NCBI RefSeq assembly: GCF_001704415.2 | Contig: NC_030826.1 | Location: 57,307,362 to 57,371,361, forward strand | Source: Capra hircus | Lineage: Eukaryota > Chordata > Mammalia > Artiodactyla > Bovidae | Direction: 5' to 3' | Length of the DNA stretch: 64,000 nt | Shown: positions 1 to 10,825 of the stretch, piece by piece | Position numbering within the stretch: position 1 is the first letter of the stretch | How the letters are laid out: each line of letters opens with the position of its first letter | Position numbers and translations under genes: made by a program | The notes under the pieces: model-generated | Databases searched by the model: none | What the model was told of the DNA's origin: nothing | The model's input: the letters and a program-made list of their open reading frames with translations, nothing else

Positions 1-15
1 GACTTCCCACCTCAC

Positions 16-226
16 CTGCAGCCGGTCAAGGAACAGCTGTTGCATCAGGTCCTCCCAGAACAAGAGCGGCTTGTCCAGGAGCCGCCGGCAGACCACATCC
101 CAGCTGTGGTGGATCGACTCGTTGGCGAGTAACCCCCAGACTGCATCCCGGATCCCCGCCAGCCCCTTCGTGCTTGTCACGTACATCAGCAGGCTGCTGA
201 TCCCGTTTCTGATGTCTTCATTACAC
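16..226 (-). CDS. COG1: COG1 coding exon 6 (last one in the window)
   Basis: The acceptor tgttgcag precedes GTGTAATGAAG. The 211 nt encode CNEDIRNGISSLLMYV through QQLFLDRLQ and end in phase 0 at CTGCAG, followed by the donor GTGAGG at 15-10. The next exon is outside the window. Confidence 0.94.
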
Positions 227-3200
227 CTGCAACAGAAGCATTTCTCTGGGGCTTCATAGTCTCCTCACCTTTGTTAAGAAAAAGAGCTGGGCTCTACTTG
301 AAAACCTCTTAACTGAGTCCTACTATATAAATATAAATGTCTGTATGTCTCAGCATGTTTATAAAAATATATATATGTATATATAAATAGCATTTCTGGC
401 TGGATGGGAGGTGGCGCCTCCAGCCCCTTCACCAGGCCGACCCTTATTCCCTGGACAGGCCTGTCTCCAAGGAAGTCTAGAGCCCCAGAGCATGACTTCA
501 AAGAATTTGACATTAACATATACACAGTACTGTACAGGAAACAGGTAAACAAGAGTAACCTAGTATTGCACAGGCAACTATACGCAGTACATGTAGCCTA
601 TAATGGAAAAGAATCTGAACATGATTTTCAGAATTCGGAAATCAGAATTGGCATAACTGACTTATGTTACTGTACCCTTGAAACTGACACCACACTGTAG
701 ATTAGACGTCAGTTAAAAAACCACAACTGCTCTAAATAAAAGCATAGGAGTGGCAGGACTCAGGGGGTTTAAAATCCTCCACACAGTATGTTGAAACAAA
801 CATTCCTTCTTGGTTCTCCCAGAGGTGGCTAGCGGCAGTGAGGGCGGTGGGAGGTGGCTGAATGGGGGGCCAGCCCTTCCCGCTTCCCCATGGCCATGCG
901 AGGCGGTGGTGCTGGAGGTTCCCGCTGCCCCGGGAGCTGCTCACACGTGGATCCACTTCTGCAGCGTGTCCTTCAGGTACTCCTGGCTGATGGGATGCGC
1001 CAGCGTCCGGAGAGCTGGCTGGAACTCGACAACGGGCGCGGGCAGGTGCTTGAACCAGCTGCACAGCTTCATCTCGTCCTGCAGAACACCAACACCTTTT
1101 CCTGGGGAGACGAGGACCAAGGCGGGGGCGTCACCGGGAAGTCAACACAGGACCTGGGAGGGGTTTCCAAAAGTCACCCAGTCTTTCTCTAGGGGCAGCC
1201 AGACTGGACCCCGGAAACGGGGAGAAAGAAAAGTAGAGTATGTCCAGGGGCCCCCTCATCTGGGAGGGAGCGTGGCACAGAAGGGGAAGGAGAGGAGGAA
1301 AAAAGGGCTGTGTCATCCTCGCATTTTAAAAGCAGTCGCTGAGCTCAAAGACAGAGCAGGATAGATGAGACCAACTGACACACGTCTGTCTGCCACCACA
1401 TTCTGCCCTCTTCCCTTCTTCCTTTTTCTCGTCTCGGATTCTGGACTCTCCTGAGGCCGGTCCTCCGCCACCAGCTCCTCCTACTGATGACATCATCCAC
1501 CTCCAAGGCCTCAAACAACAGCCATGCGGATGCACGGTGGGTGTGTCTCTCGCCGGACCACTCACTGCTCTGTTCTGGACCCACAGTCGCCCGTCCTCTC
1601 TAGTCCCATTCCAAGGTCTCAGCTGTTTCCAAGGCAAGGTTTTCAAAAGTAAAGTCATCATCGGCCCTTTTAAGCCAACTCCTTTTTGAACCCTCCTACT
1701 CTGTCGGTGGGAACGTGGCCACCACGGAGAACAGTGTGGAGGTTCCTTAAAAAACTAAAAATAAAGCTACCATGAGATTCAGCAATCACACTCCTGGGTG
1801 CACATCTGGACAAAACCATAATCTGAAATGATATATGGACCCCAATGTTCACTGCATCGCTGTTCACAGCAGTCAAGACACGGAAGCAACCTAAACATCC
1901 ACTGACATAGGAATGGATAAAGGTGTGCTCTGTATATACAATGGAACACTACTTGGGCATAGAGATGAAGTCATGCCATTTTCAGCAACACAGACGGACC
2001 TAGGGATGATCACACAAATTGAAGCAAGTCAGAAAGAGAAAGACAAACATCGGATGATATCACTCAGAGTGGAACTTTAAAAAAATTATCAAATGAACTT
2101 ATAGAAAACAAACTTACGGTTACCAAGGGGGAAAAGAGGGGGGAAAGTTAGGAGTTTGGGATTAGCAGATATAAACTGCTATATATAAAATAGATAAACA
2201 AGGCCCTACTAATAGCACAGCGAACTGTATTCACTATCTTACAATAAACTGTAACAGAACTTGAACAGCAATGTTCGAGTCACTGTGCTATACACCAGAA
2301 ATGAGCACAACGCTGTGCGTCAACTGTACTCCACCCAGAACAGTCTCCTTTTCCAGTAAACGCGGACACCTCCCTTCCACTCCCTCCACAGCCAATCCCT
2401 CAACAACCACCTCCTAAACACACGTCCGCGTTGTCCAGTCAGCTCCATCTCTACTGCCCCCACCACCTGTCACCTGGTTCGTGGTGACAGCCTCTCAAGT
2501 GAGCTCTCAGCATCCGCTCCAACCCACGGGGAACCACTGCCACGTAAAAGCCACGTGCATCTAATTCCAGCTAGGACAAATGCCACCAAATAAAAGCATT
2601 TGTTCACTGGTCACGAGAGAAACCGGCCACGCACCTCCTCACGCTCCTCCCCTCCCACCACTGCCCCCGCTTCCTTTCACGTCCTCACGTTCAAACATCC
2701 TCCTGGCCTCAGGACCTTTGCACCTGCTCTTCCTTTTTGCCTGGAACTCTCTTCTTTGCCTCTTACTCAACCTTCAGGTTTCAGTTTAAATATCCTGTCC
2801 TGGCTTCCCTGGCGGTCCAGTGGTTAAGAATCTGCCTTGCGATGCAGGGGACACGGGTTCAATCCCTGGCTGGGGAACAAGATCCCACATGCTGCAGGGC
2901 AATTAAATACCCTGACTTTGGTCCCTCCATTCACTGCTACCAAGTCAAGCTGCACTCAGCCTGGAGAGCAATGACCAGGATTGATATTAAGCAGATACTG
3001 TGGATTTGTGAGTTCAACATCTGCCTCCACCACTAGACTGTGACCTCCATGAAAGTGGGTCCGTATCTGTCCAATCCACTGTGGTATGCCCAGGGCCCAG
3101 CACAGCAGCTGGCAGGTGCCCAATAAACGAATGAACCAGGCAATAGAAGAGGCTGGCTAAGAGCTCACCGCTAGGGTGCTGGCTGGTGATGCTGTCCAGC

Positions 3201-6105
3201 GTGGAGAAGAGCAGGCCACACGGCAGCGAGGGGTCTGGCAGCAGCCCCTCTGGTAAAGTGTAGAAGAGAGCGTGCGCTTGGCTCAGAGTGGTGGCCAGCA
3301 GCTCCACCAGCGAGCAAATCTGCGCCTTGATACCAGCACCTGTGAGAAGAAACCACCTTCTTTTAGCAGTGTCCTTCGGTAAAGTTAGAAACAGAGAGCC
3401 CTCTGGACTCCCTCAGCTCATCCTGCTCCATTCCCACACCAGAGGCCCACATCTAGGAGAGAAGCCACGCCCACCGTGGTGAGGCTGGTTGAGAAGTTTC
3501 TGGATTGCTGCCTTTCTGGCCAACAGGAAGTCTGTCAGGGCTTGGCGCGGAGAACTCTCTTCCAAGAGCATGACAGAGCACAGGGCCTCTGCCACAGCCT
3601 GGTCGGACACGGCTTGCCGTTTGAGCAGCATCTTGCTCTCGTGCAGGATGGTTGACCTAAAGAGATGATGGCAAAGGTCACAGGGAGCTTCTGACATCTT
3701 CGGAGAAGAGCCCCAGTACATGAGAAGAGAGAAGACACGCTCCATAAAATCAGAGCGGTGCAGCACGGCCATCACCAGAGACGGTCCTGCTGGCGGATCA
3801 CTTACCGGAAGTGGCTGGCGGCCGCCACCTGCCGGATGAGTATGGGGAACCGGGAGAGGACCGGGCTGTGTCGGGAACTGGAAGACTCCAGCTGCAGCAG
3901 CTTGTGGAGGCAGCAGCAAAGCAGGTAGAGCTGGGCGGCGTGGAGAAACCGCGAGGACTCCATGGAGCTCCAGATCTTCTCCGGGATTTCCAGGAGAAGC
4001 TTGATCTGGGCAGCCATGCTGTAGAACTTCTCCTGGGATGGCTGCTGGGGCTGCAGGCAAAGGCACAGAGCTGAGTCAGGACAAACAAGAGCCAGGTCAG
4101 CGTGGGGCTGGCTAGGGGAGATGTATGGGGGGGTCCAGGGGTACGGAACTTTCAGGAACTTGGATTCGGTGCCGCTCAGCAAGGCATCGAGGCTGGTATA
4201 GCAGAATTACTGGAGTTAAGTTTTTCCTACCAGGTCTACCTTTGCCCTGTCACACAGAGGGGCAAACCAAATCTGGTCACTCCACAGGCAGGTATCAGGG
4301 ACCCCTGGGGTGTCTCGGCCCAGAGCCCACGTGTCGCCCCTCCAGGGAGCTTTTGACCTTGCTGCGTTTGATGGTCGTGCTTCCTACACTTTCTCCTGCT
4401 GCTGACTGCCTTGTGGGCTTCGCTGCTGGCTGTTCCTCTTCACCGACCGTCCCCTGAATTTGGGTCCAGCCTCATGCCTCTACTCATCTTAAGTCCGTCC
4501 TGTCTCTTCACCGTTCTCTTCCCTGAAGCGTCACCTCCATGCAGATCACAGCGACCATGCAGGCCTCACCACGGCCCATCGAGCCTCTTCTGCTGTGTCT
4601 GGACACTTCCCCTGGGACTTTCTTTCATTCTATAATCACTATATTTAACACGAGGTTCATCTTCCTACCAAAAATTATAGCCATCTGACCTCCTTCAACA
4701 TGTCTGCATAGACCACCACATCCCAGGAAGTCCATGTCCTTCTGATGGTTCTGCTGACACGTCTGCACCCAGGTTCCTGCCGTCACTTCCCGGGTTCCAC
4801 TGCAGGTTATCGTCATCTCACCCTTAGTGGACCCGAAAACCCTGCTCTTGCACTCTGTGCTTTCTCTCTCCCCTCCAATCTATCCTTTTCCCTTCCTGTC
4901 AAATGACATTCTTCAAAGGTCATTTAGATCTTATGTTTGCCCAGTTCTAAGTCAGACGCGACTGAGAGACTGAACTGAACTGAGTATCTCAGCCTGGTGG
5001 TCAAGGGTTGCCTGTCCTTCCACTGCTTTCTTCCAGGGACCTTTGAATCCACCGATTCTCATGGGGGCGGGGGTGGGGGGGGTGAGGGGGGCGTGGGGGG
5101 TGGCGGGGTGAAGGGGGGGGCGGTGAGGGAGGGAGCTACTCTGGAGTTTGTGTGCAGGCCTCTCATTGAAGTGGCTTCTCTTGCTGTGGAGCCCCAGCTC
5201 TAGGGTGTGCGGACTCAAGAGCACAGGCTCAACAGTTATGCTGCAGGGGGCTTAGCTGCTCTGAGGCATGTGGGATCTTCCTGGTTCCTTAGCACCTCAG
5301 TTCCTTAAAATGAACCTGTTCCTCTATTAAAAGATGAGAGCCCGGGGACTGGTGGCTACCCTCCAACGACCTGCTGCAAAGGGTCGCAGGCCTCTTTGCA
5401 GCCTGGAAGTTGTTCCTGGGAGTGAAGTGGGGGTGGGGGGCGGGAGGAAGGAACGAGCGGGGAGGGGAGGTGGTCGACGCAGGGGAGAACTCTGTTCCCG
5501 AAACGATGTCTGGAAACAGGGAACAGGGCTGAACACCCAGCGTTTCCATGAGAAAGGAAGCCCGGCGACCCCAGGACTGAGGTGAGGGAGGCGAGGCCTG
5601 GAGCCCGGGAGGCTCCCGAGGAGCCGCGGGGAAACGGCCAGCAACGCGGGGAGGGCGGCAGGAGTGCCGCACGCCGGCCGCGGGGCAGGGGGCGGCGGGG
5701 GCGCCTCCTGAGGCGGGAGGGCCCCGGCCGGGGCGCCCGCTTCCCCGCCGGGCCGGGCCCGCCGGGCCGGGGCACGGGCGCGGGGCTGACCTGCGGGTCC
5801 CGCGGCGGCCGGGGCGCGGCCGAGCCGGCCCGGCGGAGGCGGGCGCAGTACTGGTCGGTGGCCCTCACGGCGTCCACCAGCCCCGCGGCGCAGCGGCGCA
5901 TCTGGCCGATGGTGTCGGCCGCCTCGATCAGGTCGCGGTACCGCTCGCCCACCATCTGCCGCAGCTCCTCCTTCTTGTGCTCGATCTCGGCGCGCACCTG
6001 GCGCTCCAGCCCGCGGATCTCCTCCGCGCCGTGGGTCTCGAAGAGCGCCGCGGGGTCGCGGAGGTCCAGCCTCTTCAGAGCCGGAGAGGCGGCCGCGGCC
6101 GCCAT
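16..6105 (-). CDS. COG1: COG1, conserved oligomeric Golgi complex subunit 1 (5' part, exons 1-6)
   Basis: COG1 is a lobe A subunit of the eight-subunit COG tether, which holds retrograde vesicles at Golgi membranes; its loss disturbs glycosylation (COG1-CDG in people). Coding exons on the minus strand, read from the splice sites: 6105-5791, 4050-3806, 3656-3475, 3339-3169, 1101-945 and 226-16. They sum to 1281 nt, exactly 427 codons, and every junction keeps phase. The protein begins MAAAAASPALKRLDLRDPAA and continues with an amphipathic, Arg/Glu-rich stretch (about residues 10-95) typical of the Vps51/COG1 N-terminal domain. As I recall, human COG1 is about 980 residues and closely similar throughout this part, so a little over half of the gene lies beyond the left edge. 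No frameshift or stop is seen. The start was chosen by similarity to human COG1; an in-frame ATG 20 codons upstream is discussed in the findings. Confidence 0.96.
227..944 (-). other. COG1 intron 5
   Basis: Contains an AT-rich stretch around 320-390. I see no gene, RNA or clear mobile element in it. Confidence 0.6.
945..1101 (-). CDS. COG1: COG1 coding exon 5
   Basis: The acceptor gtctccccag precedes GAAAAGGTG. The 157 nt encode KGVGVLQDEMKLCSWFKHLP through QKWIH plus GT of a Val codon. Of two overlapping donor readings, only GTGAGC keeps the frame; the other (GTGTGA) would put a stop at the start of exon 6. Confidence 0.93.
1690..2335 (+). mobile_element. L1 LINE 3' end, in COG1 intron 4
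   Basis: The sequence follows the familiar ruminant L1 3' region in order: ggaggttccttaaaaaact, then the accccaatgttcactgcat and ggaagcaacctaaacatcca stretches, then the terminal cactgtgctatacaccag zone. It is heavily diverged and carries no usable reading frame. Confidence 0.85.
2640..3140 (+). mobile_element. L2 LINE 3' fragment, split by a SINE
   Basis: The 'gacctttgcacctgctctt ... gcctggaactctctt' text, and after the SINE 'ctagactgtgacctccatga ... cccaataaacgaatgaa', match the end of L2 in the sense direction. The SINE at 2803-2906 interrupts it. Probably starts earlier, near 2430. Confidence 0.75.
2803..2906 (+). mobile_element. tRNA-derived SINE (CHR type)
   Basis: Begins ggcttccctggcggtccagt, with A box and B box (gggttcaatccc) remnants of a tRNA-Glu head, then 'gatcccacatgctgcagggc'. 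Confidence 0.85.
3169..3339 (-). CDS. COG1: COG1 coding exon 4
   Basis: The acceptor ttctcacag precedes GTGCTGGTATC. The peptide includes AGIKAQICSLVELLATTL and LFYTLPEGLLPDP. The donor is GTGAGC after CCTAGCG. Length 171 nt. Confidence 0.95.
3475..3656 (-). CDS. COG1: COG1 coding exon 3
   Basis: The acceptor tctctttag precedes GTCAACC, which completes Arg and starts STILHESKMLLK. The donor is GTGGGC after CACCACG. The 182 nt encode the stretch ending KLLNQPHH. Confidence 0.95.
3806..4050 (-). CDS. COG1: COG1 coding exon 2
   Basis: The acceptor tgcctgcag precedes CCCCAGCAGCC; the donor is GTAAGT after CACTTCCG. The 245 nt encode PQQPSQEKFYSMAAQIK through QVAAASHF plus two bases of the next Arg codon. 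Confidence 0.95.
4948..4984 (+). mobile_element. Bov-A/BovB 3' terminal remnant
   Basis: The 'taagtcagacgcgactgaga ... tgaactgaactga' text is the terminal sequence shared by BovB and Bov-A. Confidence 0.75.
5062..5135 (+). repeat. G-rich tract, quadruplex-capable
   Basis: Many runs of three to eight G separated by one to three bases on the plus strand, in COG1 intron 1. The COG1 pre-mRNA would be C-rich here. Confidence 0.8.
5150..5290 (-). mobile_element. CHR-2-type SINE fragment
   Basis: Plus-strand text 'gtggcttctcttgctgtgga ... ggcatgtgggatcttcctgg' is the reverse complement of a CHR-2 SINE body; the tRNA head is missing. Confidence 0.75.
5791..6105 (-). CDS. COG1: COG1 coding exon 1
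   Basis: Codons 1-105. The ATG at 6105-6103 has A at -3 and G at +4. The exon ends ACCCGCAG and is followed by the donor GTCAGC. The encoded peptide runs from MAAAAASPAL to PRPPRDPQ and is nearly identical to the human N-terminus as I recall it. Phase 0 at the exon end. Confidence 0.95.
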
Positions 6106-6250
6106 GATGGACGCGTCGGCGCCCCAGCAGGGCACTTCCGCCCGTCCGCGCCGCCCCGCGGCCATCTTGGTTGAGGGCGGAAGCGCTTCCGCCCGGTGGG
6201 TGGGGGCGGGGCCGGGCTTGTTCGGGGCGGCCGAGGGGCGGAGCCAGTGA

Positions 6251-6310
6251 TGGGCGGCACTGTTTTTAAACTGGTGTTTTTTCAGTGGTTGGGCGGCACT
6301 TTTTAAAAAC
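6251..6310. repeat. Imperfect direct repeat upstream of COG1
   Basis: Two copies of about 21 bp (tgggcggcact followed by a T run and aaa) at 6251-6271 and 6290-6310. Confidence 0.75.
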
Positions 6311-7339
6311 GGAGCCTGTGTGGCTGTTGGGTCGCTGAGCCCGCAGGTGTGTTGGGGCGCAGCCTCACTCGGGTCTGAAGCCTCTCCTAGCACTGGTGCA
6401 GCGCTTCCCCGTCGCGATTAATTGTCCTCAAGCGCCGGCGGTCTGATTGTAACCCCTCCTCGGGATGCTCGGGTCCCCTCGCCAGGCCCCTCGCGGCGGC
6501 GCCGGATCGCGGTCTTTCCCCGGCGAGGGGTCGATGGCACTCTTGGCCCGTCCCCTTCCCCTGGGTCGGCCCTCTTCTCCTCCGGGGCCCCGGCCGCCGC
6601 CGTGTCCCGGTCGGGCTGGGAGCCGGGTGGGCGCACAGAGCTGACCGCTGGACCCCCATCCCTGGCTCTCAGCCTGCAGCTTTCTGGGGCGTCCTTGTTG
6701 TTCGTTGTTTCCTCTGGGCATCCACCGAATGCGATGTTAGGAAGAGGGACCTGGGAGTCCGTTTTCGTTCATTGGAAAGTAACTTCACAGATGCTAGGGA
6801 CGCGGTCGGAGCGCAGGGGTGTGCGCGCGCTCGTTTGCTTCTGGTTTTCATTGCTCGGTTATTTCTTTTGGGTTTTTGGGTTTGGTTTCAAACCAGTGTT
6901 GTACCTTCAAAGATGTTTCCCCTGATAGAACCTTACATTGGCACCAGTGCGGCGAGGAGGGTAGTGGGCAGTGAGGAAAAGACTCAAATGCCTGAGTAAA
7001 CGATGCCTGGGAGGAGGGGTGGGGTGGGGGTGGGGAGGACGCCTAACTGACTCATAATAAAATTTGGAGAGTATGACCTGTTTCTTCTAAGTGTTTCCAA
7101 GACCCTTCATTTGCCAAAAAAAAAAAAAAAATTAATGGAGATTTCATATGCACATTAATGCAGAGAGAATGATACTGGTATGTCCACCAGCTGGGTCTTA
7201 CTGTTACTCAGTCATGGTCAGCCTCATGAATGCCCCAACCCCACATCCTCTCCCTCCCACCATCCCCATGATTTTGAGACAAATCCCAGGCATCAAAAAA
7301 TTTCAATCTGTCAATTGAACCATTCCTTTATAGTACTCT

Positions 7340-7632
7340 CCCTGGAGGAGGAAATGGCGACCCACTCCAGGATTCTTGCCTGGAGAATCACATGGACAGG
7401 GGCGCCTGGTGGGATACAGTCCATGGGGTTGCAGAGTTGGGACATGACTTAGCAACTGCACAGAGATAGTATTCTAGTTTACCTCACCGTAGCCCTGCCA
7501 CCTCGGAGAAGGCAATGGCAACCCACTCCAACATTCTTGCCTGGAGAATCCCGGGGACGGGGGAGCCTGGTGGGCTGCCGTCTATGGGATCGCACAGAGT
7601 CAGACGTGATTGAAGCGACTCAGCAGCAGCAG
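7340..7632 (+). mobile_element. Bov-A2-type SINE, two Bov-A monomers
   Basis: Monomers at about 7340-7462 and 7505-7632 each read '(g)gaaatggc(g/a)acccactcc ... attcttgcctggagaatc ... gcctggtgggat/ctg'. No tRNA head is seen. Confidence 0.85.
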
Positions 7633-7639
7633 CCCTGCA

Positions 7640-9025
7640 ACCTAGGGAATTTGACAGGACCCAAAGAGGCTTTAAACCCAGAATGGATTTACTCGGTGTA
7701 ACTGTCAAAAGTCCATCCACAACGTGATCCCATGTACACTTCAGCCCTGGAACGGAGGTAGGGATAATTATTCTATGTCTGACAAAAACCCCAGAGAAGC
7801 TTATTTATTCCTGCCACATAATCAGAGACAGAACAAGCACTGAGACCTAGAATTTTGACTTCCTTCTCTACTTTCTTTTGCAACGTCCCGCAAACTCAAA
7901 GCGCTTCCTGGTGGCAGGTCTGCTCTTTGCTGTCACTGCAACCCCATCCAGTAGGGACACTTGCTGCTGCTTGCCTTCCCATCGCCCGCAGGATCTCTCT
8001 TCTGTGTTTGAGAATCACCACTGTCTGGCAATATCTCTCTGTTACACTCACAGCTGAGCTGGGATTGGCCGATCAGACACAACCCTCCTGGGACTTTAGA
8101 TGGAGAGCTAGTGATGTCAAGGAGCGGGGAGATTTCATTTTGGCGGTGACAGAGGTGCCCCCTACAAACATCCACTCTCCAGGGGCAGCAGAGACACTGA
8201 ATCCAGCTGTAACATCCAGCTGCCAGTGACAGCCAGGGGTGACCTCCCCAGTGTCTTGTGTTTCGATTAGATTCTGAAGGTTCACTTTCCTTGGTTCCTG
8301 TCTCTTTGCTGAGCAGGGTTCCCCAGCTTCCCCAGGGGTTTTATGGGCAGTCCAATGTCTTATTGATATATTTCAAAATCAAAACACTTTCAGTTGCTTG
8401 CCCTAGAGACTCCAACTGACCTATACCCTCTGAGTTTCTGGCTCCACAAATGAGAGTTTGGCTGACATCTTTGGAACAGCAAGCGGGAGGAATGTCAGCA
8501 GTCAGCTTGGGTGCGGGGGCCTCAGGGTTGGCATGGGGTGGGCGGCCCTGGTGCACACAGCTGTCATTTCAGGTAGAGAAAGGGCAGGCTGACATCGCAG
8601 CAGAGTGTGTTCCAAAGGCAGGGCTTTCTGCACGCCTTCTCTCTGCCTCCCCAGCCAAGTTCCCCCGGCTGCCCTGAAGATGCCACTGTTGCTCTTCTGC
8701 TTGCAGATCCGAGAGCCCAGCAGAGGCTGTCACCAAGCCGGCTTCTTGCCTGGGCGCTGGGGGACTCCAGGGGCTGCGGGAACCGTGTGTTGGACTCTTC
8801 ACTCTCCACGGCCCCTTTCCCAGCCCCTCTGCATGGATGTGGCAGTGAGGCTTTCTTCTTCCTCCGCCTCCTGCTTCGTGGTTCCAGTAAAACCAGGATG
8901 TGGGCACGGAGCTCGGAGTTCAGCTCCAGCAACTGGGCAAGGCACTGGGCTGGGAGCCAGGGCTGAGATGTGAAACAGTTTCTTTTTTTTTTTCTTCGAG
9001 GAAGCACACAAGTAGAAGGTACCTC
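7640..9025. other. Intergenic stretch, no gene recognised
   Basis: No convincing gene or young repeat. The part near 7740-7860 faintly resembles MIR. Open frames at 8560-9010 occur on both strands and have no recognisable domain. Confidence 0.5.
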
Positions 9026-9029
9026 CTCA

Positions 9030-9530
9030 TTTTATTGCCATCTTTAAAAAAAGAAAACTTACTGTTTTATACTAGATAGAGCCGATTAATAATATTGCGA
9101 TAGTTCCAGGTTCATAGCGGAGTGACTCAGCCATACATAGACGCGTTTCCCTTCTCCCCCAAACTCCCCTCCCATCCAGGCTGCCCCATAACACTGAGTA
9201 GAGTTCCCTGTGCTACACAGGAGGTCATCTGTTTTCAAGATAGCAGTGTGTACATGTCCATCCCAAATTCCCTAACTGTCTCTTCCCCCAGCCTCCTCCC
9301 CCAACCATAAGTTCATTCTCTAAGTCTATGAATCTGTTTCTATATTCTAAGTAAATTTATTTGTATCATTTCATTTTAGATTGCACATATAGGGGACATC
9401 CTATGATATTTCACCTTCTCTGTATGACTGCCTTCACTCAGTATTTTGCCATCTTTTCATTTTATTTAGAGATGACCGCATGTGTATACGTGTATCTCGT
9501 GGCAACTCTTTTTTTTGTTGTTGTTAACTT
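9030..9530 (-). mobile_element. L1 LINE 3' end
   Basis: Reverse-complement L1 3'-UTR pattern: 'gttccctgtgctacacagga', 'agcagtgtgtacatgtccat', 'aaccataagttcattctcta'. Confidence 0.8.
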
Positions 9531-9800
9531 AAAAATATATTTATTTATTTTTGGTTGCACTGGGTCTTTGGGTCTTTGTTGCTGTGCGTGCACGTGGGCT
9601 TTCCCTAGTCGGGTCGAGTGGAGGCTGCTCTTGGCGGTGTGCGGTTTCTCATTGCAGCGGCTTCTCTTGTTGTGGAGCGTGGGCTGAAAAGTTGTGGTGC
9701 ACATGCTTTTTTGCTCCATGCCATGTGGAATCTTCCCGGACCTGGGATCAAACCCGTGACCCCTGCATTGGCAGGCGTAGCGCGGCAACTCCTGAGGACA
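9531..9800 (-). mobile_element. CHR-2-type SINE
   Basis: Reverse-complement SINE: A/T-rich tail at the left, 'ggcttctcttgttgtggagc' in the body, and tRNA head remnant 'cccctgcattggcaggcgta' at the right. It directly abuts the L1 at its left. Confidence 0.85.
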
Positions 9801-9919
9801 AAATTTCCTCCTTTCTCCTTAAATCTTTTGGGGTAGGATTTTAAGCAGCCAGTGTTTTAAGTTCAAGAGATGACATTTAGATCACCCTGGGCTCCTGAAA
9901 TCAAACCTAGCATTCTGCC

Positions 9920-10130
9920 GATTATAATAGCTGTCATTTCAAGCACCACTTCAGCACTTTGCATGTATTATATTTAATTCTCACAGCACTTCTATAGCGT
10001 AGCTTGTCTTTCACTCATCTGATTGTAAAACAGGGTTTCATCAGGAGCGAGGCACCTGTCCGAGATGACAGAGGCAGTCGGAGGCTGAGTCAGTCTTCGG
10101 ATCTCAGTTAGTCTGACTCTGCGGTCCTTG
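9920..10130 (-). mobile_element. MIR SINE
   Basis: Shows the order 'gcactttgcatgtattatat', 'aattctcacagcacttctat', 'tctcagttagtctgactctg', the reverse complement of MIR. Confidence 0.65.
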
Positions 10131-10825
10131 ATCTTTGTCACATTACTAGCTTCAAAGAAAATTTCAGAACATCAAAAGCCAGAAGAAGCAGACAATAACG
10201 AGCAAAATTCAGACGGCACTGGCACCGCCCCCTGCCCTTTGCCCAGCAGTGAGGATCTGCAGGTTCAGGCGGATGCAGGCCCCGGGCTGGAGTGGCGTCC
10301 AGTGACGCGGGAGCCAGTGACCCCAGGGCGGCTGTGCCCAGGGGCCCAGTTGTCTGCGTGCTAGAGGGCTGTCTTTGAAAACTGGGAACATGTTCTGACA
10401 TTTTCCCTTTCTCTGGGCCCGTCAGCACTCTTATCTCACTCAGAACATTGAGGGGGCAGGTTTCGCCTCCCTTTTAAATAGAAATACAGCACGCCAGCCA
10501 GCATCATGCCTAAAATAGAAGGGTTTTTAAAAACATATTTTTGCAGATCCCACGTGTTCTCCTTCATTTATGCATTGTGTGGTCTCGCATCTGGACCTTG
10601 GCTCCCTGATGGAAGGATTCAATAAATATTTGCAAAGTGAGTGAATAGCGTCCTACCTATATGTCGCATAGTCACGAAGTGTCTGCCCAAAGGCCACGCT
10701 GGGAAAGGCAGAAGGGGCTTCTGTCATCGGTCACCTAATAGCTGAAATACTAAAAGCAGTAAGATGGTTCTGACCTGTATCACAACCACTTCAATGCCTC
10801 GTTTCAGTACCTTTCTTTTTCTTAA

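Larger units (their letters stand above)
4051..5790 (-). other. COG1 intron 1
   Basis: Holds degenerate, possibly L2-like sequence at about 4330-4900, a short Bov-A remnant, a G-rich tract and a SINE fragment (the last three listed separately). No other gene seen. Confidence 0.6.
5580..6680. promoter_or_regulatory. COG1: CpG island with COG1 promoter and first exon
   Basis: Very CpG-rich block spanning COG1 exon 1 and extending about 500 bp upstream of its ATG. No TATA box is obvious. On the minus strand it has an AAGATGGCCGC YY1-type site (6168-6158), a GCGGAAGTGC-like ETS site near 6130-6141, and a 20-bp palindrome of two facing ETS cores (6175-6194). These fit a TATA-less housekeeping promoter starting at about 6130-6200. 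Confidence 0.8.

Noticed and set aside
810..1364. 184-codon plus-strand frame
   Set aside because: Antisense to COG1 exon 5 and its introns.
5356..6393. 345-codon open frame on the minus strand
   Set aside because: It is COG1 exon 1 read through into its 5' flank and intron in CpG-rich DNA; the splice donor after DPQ and the match of the next exon to COG1 show the true structure.
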